DNA of 22,516 bases from a virus. Positions 15,781 through 22,516 of the stretch are shown here, one piece after another (position 1 is the stretch's first letter; each line of letters starts with the position of its first letter). Position numbers and translations under genes: made by a program. The stretch lies in the IMG/VR virus record IMGVR_UViG_3300042691_020318, positions 1 to 22,516 of that record; one strand, given 5' to 3'. The notes below the pieces were generated by a model, which saw only the letters and a program-made list of their open reading frames with translations, did not search any database and was not told the DNA's origin.

Positions 15781-16405
15781 TGATGAAAAGTACTTTTTAA
15801 ACGGGCATGCATGCGAAAAGATTAATCGCACTAGAAGTATTAAAGGTCCATGCACTGCTTTTGGTGTGGTCTTAAACGATAAAGCGATTATTAACGATCG
15901 TAAAATAGTATCTCCTAATGAGTATTTCTGCATAGGAGTATCAGAAGGTGAAGAGCTTTTAATTACTACATGGCCAACAACTATAGTAGCACTCTTTACA
16001 GTTAGAAACTACGTTAGAAAAAATAATGTGCTAGCTGGTACCTGGAATGAGCTCAGGGGTGATCAGCTTTATATTGACGGTTGTACTGATACACTTCTAA
16101 TCTGCCCATCTAAGCTTGGTGATCCGTGTCTTAATGCGTTGTATGTTGAGCCAAACACAACTCAGACAGAACATACGCACCCTTCATTACGCTTTGGAGT
16201 GATTGTAGCAGGTGCAGGCTCTATGTTTAAAGAAGGTGTAGAATATAGTCTGCTGCCCGGAACTGTATGGGTTATAGAACCCAATACTAAGCACTATTTT
16301 AAAACAGCTGATAAAATGTTAACTACCATAGCTTATCACCCAGATAGTGATTGGGGCCCGACAGATCAAGTACACCCCATGCTAAATAAAACAAATATCA
16401 TATGA
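15767..16405 (+). CDS. Cupin-fold protein
   Basis: A 212-residue protein if started at GTG 15767 (14-base overlap with the upstream gene); longer versions from ATG 15686 or 15632 are possible. Residues ~128-180 form a cupin: EHTHPSLRFGVIVAGAG (metal-type His at 136 and 138) and LLPGTVWVIEPNTKHYF (third His at 176). In the usual motif H-x-H-x(3)-E-x(6)-G the Glu is replaced by Arg here, so metal binding would use three His residues or be lost. The first ~110 residues (SPNEYFCIGVSEGEELLITT) could be a diverged first barrel, making a bicupin; this is a weak inference. Cupins range from sugar epimerases to oxygenases and binding proteins, so the reaction cannot be named. Coupling to the synthetase suggests a shared pathway. 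Confidence 0.72.
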   Translation: MIVNNDEKYFLNGHACEKINRTRSIKGPCTAFGVVLNDKAIINDRKIVSPNEYFCIGVSEGEELLITTWPTTIVALFTVRNYVRKNNVLAGTWNELRGDQLYIDGCTDTLLICPSKLGDPCLNALYVEPNTTQTEHTHPSLRFGVIVAGAGSMFKEGVEYSLLPGTVWVIEPNTKHYFKTADKMLTTIAYHPDSDWGPTDQVHPMLNKTNII

Positions 16406-16425
16406 AATAATTAAGGGTAAAGTAA

Positions 16426-16758
16426 GTGGCTGTTAAACTAAACATCACTATTGATCAGGGTTCAGACTTCTCTGTTAACCTAGATCTCACTAATGAAACA
16501 ACTGAACAACCTATTGACTTAACAGGTTACACTGGACGAGCACAGTTTAGAAAGAGTGTATACTCAACAAACTCAACTAGTTTTGGAGTAAATCTCGGTG
16601 GTAACACTGGCGTGCTTACACTATCTTTACCAGCAGCATCAAGCTCAAACGTGTATCCAGGTCGATATCTTTATGATATTGAAATAGTATCTCCATCAAA
16701 CACTGTAACACGTGTGGTTGAAGGTATAGTAACAATTACTCCGGAGATTACCAAATAA
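16426..16758 (+). CDS. Small BppU-like virion structural protein (110 aa)
   Basis: GTG start at 16426 with a strong AAGGG at 16413-16417, eight bases away. The sequence (KLNITIDQGSDFSVNLDL, then PIDLTGYTGRAQFRKS, then YPGRYLYDIEIVSPSN and a final VEGIVTITPEITK) is a single beta-sandwich typical of a small protein found beside fibres in many tailed phages; the fold resembles the N-terminal domain of BppU/DUF2479 baseplate proteins. It is probably a virion component linking a fibre to the baseplate. It ends directly before the giant fibre gene (TAAATG), so the two are co-translated and may act together. Confidence 0.72.
   Translation: MAVKLNITIDQGSDFSVNLDLTNETTEQPIDLTGYTGRAQFRKSVYSTNSTSFGVNLGGNTGVLTLSLPAASSSNVYPGRYLYDIEIVSPSNTVTRVVEGIVTITPEITK
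16743..16747 (+). promoter_or_regulatory. GGAGA ribosome binding site for the giant fibre
   Basis: GGAGA, again within ACTCCGGAG, lies 11 bases before ATG 16759. Both genes preceded by ACTCCGGAG begin ATGAGTAAT. Confidence 0.55.
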
Positions 16759-19700
16759 ATGAGTAATACGAATATTCGTGTAACATTATCTTCTCCGACT
16801 CCAATCGCGATTAAGTCATCAGGTGGCGTTGTAACCCTCTCTCAGCTGAATGATGTTAATGTTGCCTCAAAGACAGACGGTCAAGTTCTAACCTATTCAA
16901 ATGGAATGTGGGTTGCTGCAGATGTAGGGTCATTCTCTATCAATACAGCAGCTGCTATTGCTGTCAGTAACGGACTTTCAAAAGCTGATTCTGGTTCTAA
17001 CACTACAATCTCGATTAATGACACTACTGTTACACCAAATAGCTACGGTAACTCTACTCATTTTCCTACGTTTACGGTTAATCAGCGCGGCCAGTTAACT
17101 GCTGCTGGCACCCAAGCTGTACCAAATACTGGTACAACGTATGTTATTGGCACATCATCAAATACTTCTAGCGCGAACGTCCGCTTAACTGACGCAGCAA
17201 ATACGAATACTGATGTTAAGTTTATTGGTGCTGGTGGCACAACTGTTACATCGAACGGTACAGTCATCACTATTGAATCGCAAACAACGAGCGATAATAA
17301 TACAATTTACGATCTATCTGTATCCGCTAACGATACGATAGCTAATATTACATTAACCGGTAACGATAGCACAACAGATGTAGTTAGAGTGACTGGTAAT
17401 GGTGCTGTAAATGTTAGCTCAAATGCTACGCATATTATCGTAACAGCCCCTGTCGTAACAGATACAGATACAACTTACACTATTAACACTCCTGCGAATA
17501 CAACTGCAGGCGCTAATGTAAGATTAACATCTTCTGGTAATGCTAATACAGATGTAAAAATTATCGGTGCAGGAACTGTAAACGTACAATCAAACGGTTC
17601 AGTAATTACTGTCACGGGAACTGGTGGTACTGGAACTACTTATGATTTTGCGCTGGGTGCTGCAAACACCACAACCGCTAACTTAGCATTAATTGGTTCT
17701 GATGCATCTAATGATGTGATCCGTATTACTGGTAATGGTATTGTTAACGTTAGCTCTAATGCGACACATATCGTTGTATCTGCACCAGCGCCAACCGACA
17801 ATAATACGACTTATGATTTAACACTTGGCGCTGCTAACACAACAGTAGCAAACATCGCTCTATCTGGATCTGATTCTTCCAACGATGTAATTAGATTTAC
17901 AGGTAATGGCGCTGTAAACGTCATCTCGAATGCTACACACGTCATTGTATCTGCTCCAGTAGTTGTAGATACCGATACAACATATACACTCGGATTTACA
18001 CAGAATAATACTAGTGCAAACGTACGTCTGACTTCGTCTGGTAATGCTAATACAGATGTAAAGTTTGTCGGCACTGGTCTAGCAACTGTTAATTCTAACA
18101 GCTCTGTAGTTGCTGTACATGTACCAGCACCAGCTGATAATAATACAACATATGATCTAACGCTTGGCGCTGCGAACACAACTGTCGCTAATTTAACATT
18201 AGTAGGCTCAGATGCAACAAATGATCTGGTAAGATTTACTGGCAATGGTGCTGTAAATGTTATTTCAAATGCTACGCATGTTATCGTATCTGCTCCCGTT
18301 GTAACAGATACCGACACAACGTATACAATTTCTGCAGTCACTACAACCGGCGGTGCAAACGTACGCCTGACTTCATCTGGTAATGCAAACGACGATCTAA
18401 AGTTTACTGGCACTGGTACAGTAACAGTAACTCGTACAGATGTAGATACAATTACTATTGACGGCGCGGCGGCAGTCTCTGCTCCTGGCGGTGCAAACAC
18501 GAATATTCAGTATAATGATTCTGGTGCACTTCAAGGTGCTGCAGGATTTACATTTGATGAAACTACAAATAACGTAACTCTTGCAAATACATTTACAGCT
18601 GCAACTATTAATGCTACACTAGGCGCCAACGTTGGCGCTAACGTATTAATTAATACTTCTAGTATTTTTGTTGGCAACTCAACAGCTAATCTAACTACAA
18701 ATTCTGGTTCAGTCGTAGTAGCAAATAGCACTAATACTGCAACTCTAAATCCTGTTAGCTTGACTATCGGTACAACTGTAGCTAATACAACTGTTGTACA
18801 GGCAGCTAATATTAACTCTACCGGTAATATTAACGGCGTATCGGCTATAATGACGACTAGCGCTAATGTGGGAGCTAACGTCTCTCTTTCAACAAGCGCG
18901 CTTAATATCGGTAATTCTACAGCGAACGCTGTTACTCAAAGCACATCTATTACTGTTGCAAACACAACAAACACTGTTACAATTAACCCTATCAGCGTCA
19001 CTATTGGTACTACAGTAGCTAACACAACAGTTGTTCAGTCAGCAAACATCAACTCAACAGGTAACGTAAACGGCGTGCAGGGTGTATTCACTACAGCTGC
19101 TAACGTCGGCGCTAACGTTTCTCTATCTACATCTAGAGCATTTGTAGGAAACTCAACTGCTAACGCTGTTGTTCAATCTACATCAATTGCAGTCGCAAAC
19201 AGCACTAATACAGCAACCCTGAATCCTATTAGTTTAACTATCGGTACTACAGTTGCAAACACTACTGTAGTGCAGGCAGCAAATATCAATTCGACAGGCA
19301 ACGTTAACGGTGTCAGTGTTACAGCTACTACTTCAGCAAATGTCGGTGCCAACGTAAATCTCTCAACATCTCAACTGTTTATTGGTAACAGCACTGTTAA
19401 CGCAGTTGTTACTCAATCAACTGGAGCGTGGACCAACAGCACAGTTAATACGCAGGTTACTATTGGTTCTGTAGCAGTTGCTAACTCTACTCTAGCATCT
19501 AATCTACAAAACGGCCAGTTAAATATTGGTGCTAATAGCATAATCAATACAACAGCTGTTTATGAGGGTAACTCAACAGTCAACGCTGTCATGAGACAAG
19601 CGGGTCTTGTAGTTGCTAACAGCACTATCTCCACTAATGTACAGACAGGCGCTATTAATATTGGCGCTAACAATAATCTAAATGCGACTGCACACTTTAT

Positions 19701-22516
19701 TGGTAACTCAACTGTAAATACTAATATTTCTGCGACAAGCATTGCTGTTGCAAATAGCACTAATACAGCTACCTTAAATCCTGTCAGCTTGACTATTGGT
19801 ACTACTGTAGCCAACACAACTGTTGTACAATCTGCGAATATTAACTCAACAGGCAATGTTAACGGTGTATCTGCAGTTATGACGACTAGCGCAAATGTCG
19901 GCGCTAACGTCAGCCTAAGCACAAGCCAGTTAAACATTGGCAATTCAACTGTTAATTCAGTAACTACACAGTCAAGTGGCGCGTGGACTAACTCTACCAC
20001 AAATACTCAAGTTGCTATTGGCTCTGTTGCTGTAACTAACTCAACCGTATCTGCAAATATGCAGATTGGTCTGGTTAACGTTGGTAATTCAACAGTTAAT
20101 GTTGTTGTCAATAGCAGCGCAGTAGCCATTAATACGATTAATGCCGCTACAGTCGCAAACCGCACTCAGGTAGCAAATAATAATACACTGGTTGGCACAC
20201 GTGGTAGATTAAATCTAATTCAAGGTACTAATATTACACTTGAAGCTTCTGACGATTCTACTGGTGGTCAGATAAACGTAATTATTAATAGTTCAGGTGG
20301 TGCGTCAGTCGGCGGCTCCAACACACAATTACAGTTTAATGATTCTGGTGTAGCAAATGGCTCAGCTGGGTTTACATTTGATAAGACAACTAACAATGCT
20401 ACCGTAGGTAACACTCTAACAGTTCCAGTAATGAACGCAACTACTGGTGCAAATGTTGGTGCAAATGTTAATATTACAACCTCTGCTGTTCAAATTGGCA
20501 ACAGCACTGTTAATACTAACATTTCGGCAACAAGCCTGGCTGTAGCAAATTCGACAAATACTGTTACGATCAATCCAGTTAGTGTTACTATCGGAACAAC
20601 CGTTGCTAATACGACTGTTGTTCAATCTGCTAATATCAATTCGACAGGCAATGTTAATGGTGTTAGCGTTCTGGCAACAACTTCTGCTAACGTTGGTGCA
20701 AACGTAAGCCTATCAACTAGTGCATTAAATGTAGGTAATTCAACTGCAAATGCAGTCCTGCAATCGACTTCAATGACGGTTGCAAACACAACTAATACAG
20801 TCACGATTAATCCAATCAGTGTTACTGTTGGCACTAGCGTAGTTAATACGACTGTAGTACAAGCTGCAAATCTTAACTCGACTGGTAACGTTAATGGTGT
20901 TAGTGTTGTCGCGACAACTTCTGCTAATATTGGCGCCAACGTAAATCTTAGCACATCAGCTCTATTCATTGGCAACTCAACAGTTAACGCTGTAGTTAAT
21001 CAAACAACAGGCGCTTGGACTAATTCAACTGCAAACACTCAAGTAACTATCGGTTCTGTTGCAGTCGCTAACTCTACAGTTGCGTCTAACCTACAAATTG
21101 GTCAGCTAAACGTCGGCGCAAATTCTGTTATTAATACAACAGCAGTCTACGAAGGTAACTCAACAGTTAATACTGTTATGAGGCAGGCGGGTCTTGTAGT
21201 TGCTAACAGCACTATATCTACTAACGTACAAACAGGCGCTATTAATATTGGTGCAAATAACAGTCTGAATGCTACAGCACATTTCCTTGGTAATTCGACT
21301 GTAAATACAAATATTCTTTCGACGAGTATTGAGGTTGCAAACAGCACTAACACTGCGACACTGAACCCAACTAGTCTGACAGTAGGTACGACTGTAGTTA
21401 ATACTACTGCAGTTCAGTCTGCAAATATTAACTCTACTGGTAATGTTAACGGTGTTTCTGCAAACTGGACTACTAGCTCACTAGTTGGCGCAAACGTTAT
21501 TGCAAATACAACAGCAGTGTTTGTCGGCAATTCTACAGTTAACGCTGTAGTTAATCAGACAACTATTACGATTGCTAACAGCACGATTACTAGCAACCTG
21601 CAAACAGGCCAGCTGAATATTGGTGCAAATTCCGCGGTTAACTCTACTGCTGTATTTACAGGTAACAGTACAGTTAATGCTATACATAATCAGGCTGGTA
21701 TCGTTGTAGCAAATTCAACGATTTCTACAAACGTACAAACAGGTGCGATTAACGTCGGCGCTAATAATAATCTAAACTCTACAGCACATTTCATCGGCAA
21801 CTCATCTGTAAATACTATTACATCTCAAGCAGGTTTGGTGGTTGCTAACTCAACTGTGCAAACCAACGTACAGATTGGTCTAGTTAACGTTGGTAATTCA
21901 ACAGTTAATGTTGTTGTTAATAGCTCAAGTGTTTCAATTAATGGTACAAACGCTGCAACTCTAAGCAATAGAGATTCAGTTGCAAATAACAACACTCTGA
22001 TCGGAACACGCGGCCGAATCAACTTTATTCAGGGAACAAATATTACTCTGAATGTATCAGATGATTCTGGTGGCGGACAGGTTAATGTTCAAATTAGTGC
22101 TTCTGGAGGTGGAACTCCTGGAGGAGCGAATACGCAAATCCAGTATAACGATAGCGGAACATTTAATGGTTCGGCAGGCTTCACTTACGATGAAGTTTCC
22201 AATAATGTTACTGTTGGAAACACATTAACTGCTGCGATTGTTAACGCTACAACTGGTGCTAACGTTGGTGCTAACGTATTACTAACAACATCGCAAGTAT
22301 TTGTCGGTAACTCTACCGCAAATGCGGTTCTGCAAAGTACTTCCTTTGCAGTTGCAAATTCAACAAATACAGTAACAATCAACCCAATTAGTGTCACTGT
22401 CGGAGCATCGGTAGTTAATACTACTATTATTGCAGTTGGTGCTAATAATCAGTTGAATGCAACTGCACATCTTATTGGTAACTCGACTGTTAATACAGTT
22501 ATTAACAGTACTTCGA
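16759..22516 (+). CDS. Giant repeat-built tail fibre protein, 3'-truncated by the window
   Basis: ATG 16759 directly follows the previous stop. I read this frame without a stop to the last base, so at least 1919 residues are encoded and the end lies outside. Residues 1-125 form a fibre head: LSQLNDVNVASKTDGQVLTY and NSYGNSTHFPTFTVNQRGQL are patterns common at the start of phage fibres. Next come eight ~56-residue units (17134-18483), then super-repeats from 18487, 20311 and 22120, each starting GG-(A/S)-NT-x-(I/L)-Q-(Y/F)-NDSG; the two complete ones end GTRGR(L/I)N(L/F)IQGTNIT plus a Ser-Asp-Asp-Ser segment. The super-repeats contain no Cys and few charged residues, and are dominated by Asn, Thr, Ser, Val and Ala, as expected for a trimeric beta-helical shaft. 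Probably a long host-recognition fibre whose receptor-binding tip lies beyond the window. Repeats related to its own occur in the fibre at 11701. Confidence 0.88.
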   Translation, partial: MSNTNIRVTLSSPTPIAIKSSGGVVTLSQLNDVNVASKTDGQVLTYSNGMWVAADVGSFSINTAAAIAVSNGLSKADSGSNTTISINDTTVTPNSYGNSTHFPTFTVNQRGQLTAAGTQAVPNTGTTYVIGTSSNTSSANVRLTDAANTNTDVKFIGAGGTTVTSNGTVITIESQTTSDNNTIYDLSVSANDTIANITLTGNDSTTDVVRVTGNGAVNVSSNATHIIVTAPVVTDTDTTYTINTPANTTAGANVRLTSSGNANTDVKIIGAGTVNVQSNGSVITVTGTGGTGTTYDFALGAANTTTANLALIGSDASNDVIRITGNGIVNVSSNATHIVVSAPAPTDNNTTYDLTLGAANTTVANIALSGSDSSNDVIRFTGNGAVNVISNATHVIVSAPVVVDTDTTYTLGFTQNNTSANVRLTSSGNANTDVKFVGTGLATVNSNSSVVAVHVPAPADNNTTYDLTLGAANTTVANLTLVGSDATNDLVRFTGNGAVNVISNATHVIVSAPVVTDTDTTYTISAVTTTGGANVRLTSSGNANDDLKFTGTGTVTVTRTDVDTITIDGAAAVSAPGGANTNIQYNDSGALQGAAGFTFDETTNNVTLANTFTAATINATLGANVGANVLINTSSIFVGNSTANLTTNSGSVVVANSTNTATLNPVSLTIGTTVANTTVVQAANINSTGNINGVSAIMTTSANVGANVSLSTSALNIGNSTANAVTQSTSITVANTTNTVTINPISVTIGTTVANTTVVQSANINSTGNVNGVQGVFTTAANVGANVSLSTSRAFVGNSTANAVVQSTSIAVANSTNTATLNPISLTIGTTVANTTVVQAANINSTGNVNGVSVTATTSANVGANVNLSTSQLFIGNSTVNAVVTQSTGAWTNSTVNTQVTIGSVAVANSTLASNLQNGQLNIGANSIINTTAVYEGNSTVNAVMRQAGLVVANSTISTNVQTGAINIGANNNLNATAHFIGNSTVNTNISATSIAVANSTNTATLNPVSLTIGTTVANTTVVQSANINSTGNVNGVSAVMTTSANVGANVSLSTSQLNIGNSTVNSVTTQSSGAWTNSTTNTQVAIGSVAVTNSTVSANMQIGLVNVGNSTVNVVVNSSAVAINTINAATVANRTQVANNNTLVGTRGRLNLIQGTNITLEASDDSTGGQINVIINSSGGASVGGSNTQLQFNDSGVANGSAGFTFDKTTNNATVGNTLTVPVMNATTGANVGANVNITTSAVQIGNSTVNTNISATSLAVANSTNTVTINPVSVTIGTTVANTTVVQSANINSTGNVNGVSVLATTSANVGANVSLSTSALNVGNSTANAVLQSTSMTVANTTNTVTINPISVTVGTSVVNTTVVQAANLNSTGNVNGVSVVATTSANIGANVNLSTSALFIGNSTVNAVVNQTTGAWTNSTANTQVTIGSVAVANSTVASNLQIGQLNVGANSVINTTAVYEGNSTVNTVMRQAGLVVANSTISTNVQTGAINIGANNSLNATAHFLGNSTVNTNILSTSIEVANSTNTATLNPTSLTVGTTVVNTTAVQSANINSTGNVNGVSANWTTSSLVGANVIANTTAVFVGNSTVNAVVNQTTITIANSTITSNLQTGQLNIGANSAVNSTAVFTGNSTVNAIHNQAGIVVANSTISTNVQTGAINVGANNNLNSTAHFIGNSSVNTITSQAGLVVANSTVQTNVQIGLVNVGNSTVNVVVNSSSVSINGTNAATLSNRDSVANNNTLIGTRGRINFIQGTNITLNVSDDSGGGQVNVQISASGGGTPGGANTQIQYNDSGTFNGSAGFTYDEVSNNVTVGNTLTAAIVNATTGANVGANVLLTTSQVFVGNSTANAVLQSTSFAVANSTNTVTINPISVTVGASVVNTTIIAVGANNQLNATAHLIGNSTVNTVINSTS
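17134..18483 (+). repeat. Eight tandem ~56-residue beta units of two types
   Basis: Units begin at the TTY/TIY codons at 17134, 17302, 17470, 17635, 17806, 17977, 18145 and 18316, with a spacing of 165-171 bases. Type A (units 1, 3, 6, 8) has ANVRLT...N-(T/D)-D-(V/L)-K-(F/I). Type B (units 2, 4, 5, 7) has YDL...D-(V/L)-(V/I)-R and VNV-(S/I)-SNATH. The order is A B A B B A B A. The TTY...ANVRL...D-V pattern is known from fibres of other T4-like phages. Confidence 0.75.
18487..20310 (+). repeat. Fibre super-repeat 1 (608 codons)
   Basis: Starts GGANTNIQYNDSG, contains four 79-residue-type units (VAN(S/T)TNT... anchors at 18721, 18958, 19195, 19750; the first steps are exactly 237 bases), two GAWTNST units and shorter VGNST pieces, and ends with GTRGRLNLIQGTNIT at about 20194-20238. 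Confidence 0.75.
20311..22119 (+). repeat. Fibre super-repeat 2 (603 codons)
   Basis: Starts GGSNTQLQFNDSG and ends like super-repeat 1, but its interior differs: 79-residue-type anchors at 20545, 20782 (237 bases apart) and 21337, only one GAWTNST unit, and extra QTGQLNIGANS / AGIVVANST pieces near 21600-21850. The near equal length therefore hides a different module count. Confidence 0.75.
22120..22516 (+). repeat. Fibre super-repeat 3 (start only)
   Basis: Starts GGANTQIQYNDSG, then GFTYDEVSNNVTVGNTL as in the other two, one VANSTNTVTINP anchor at 22354, and is cut by the window edge. After that anchor it moves to GANNQLNATAHLIGN sooner than super-repeats 1 and 2 do. Confidence 0.7.

Noticed and set aside
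17811-22397. Several minus-strand open frames of 65-229 codons across the giant fibre
   Set aside because: They repeat with the fibre repeats and contain only Val/Leu/Thr/Ala or Cys/Ser/Asn-rich text. They are complements of the real + frame.
17134-22516. CRISPR array or intergenic satellite explanation for the repeats
   Set aside because: The repeats are in one open frame with period in whole codons, conserved at protein level and variable at third positions.

Overview
The window looks like part of the late structural (tail and baseplate to tail-fibre) region of a T4-like myovirus, most like those of marine hosts (cyanophage or pelagiphage type). This rests on gene content and order: a large baseplate-type protein with a YYYQEFSYEIQ segment, a protein with a T4 gp8-like N-terminal domain, a 1952-residue DUF4815-type protein, and then fibres and adhesins. 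Every gene is on the + strand and packed end to end, with the largest gap 36 bases. I see no tRNA, rRNA, CRISPR array, insertion sequence, integrase or clear terminator. The host cannot be fixed from the sequence; the T-even gp38-like adhesin suggests a Gram-negative host.

Layout: (1) 2-11494, three very large virion proteins: a 5'-truncated baseplate-type protein carrying sugar-binding-like modules, a gp8-like wedge protein with a long repeat tail, and the DUF4815 protein. (2) 11498-13639, a 65-residue coiled-coil protein, a 385-residue fibre with a recognisable C-terminal domain, and a 259-residue glycine-rich adhesin resembling T2/S16 gp38. (3) 13647-16405, a cassette that looks mostly non-structural: a GNAT acyltransferase, a Trp-rich 200-residue protein that may be a fibre chaperone, an asparagine-synthetase-like ATP pyrophosphatase without a glutaminase domain, and a cupin. 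(4) 16426-22516, a 110-residue BppU-like structural protein followed by a giant fibre gene that starts at 16759 and is still open at the window edge (at least 1919 codons).

The giant fibre is built from nested repeats: eight units of about 56 residues, then super-repeats of about 605 residues that contain 79-residue units whose number differs between super-repeats. Related repeats occur in the 385-residue fibre, and a different beta-module is shared by the three large baseplate-type genes. The region thus looks like a module-swapping host-recognition locus, with an enzyme cassette inside it that may modify a fibre, a host surface structure or a metabolite. That last role is inference only.
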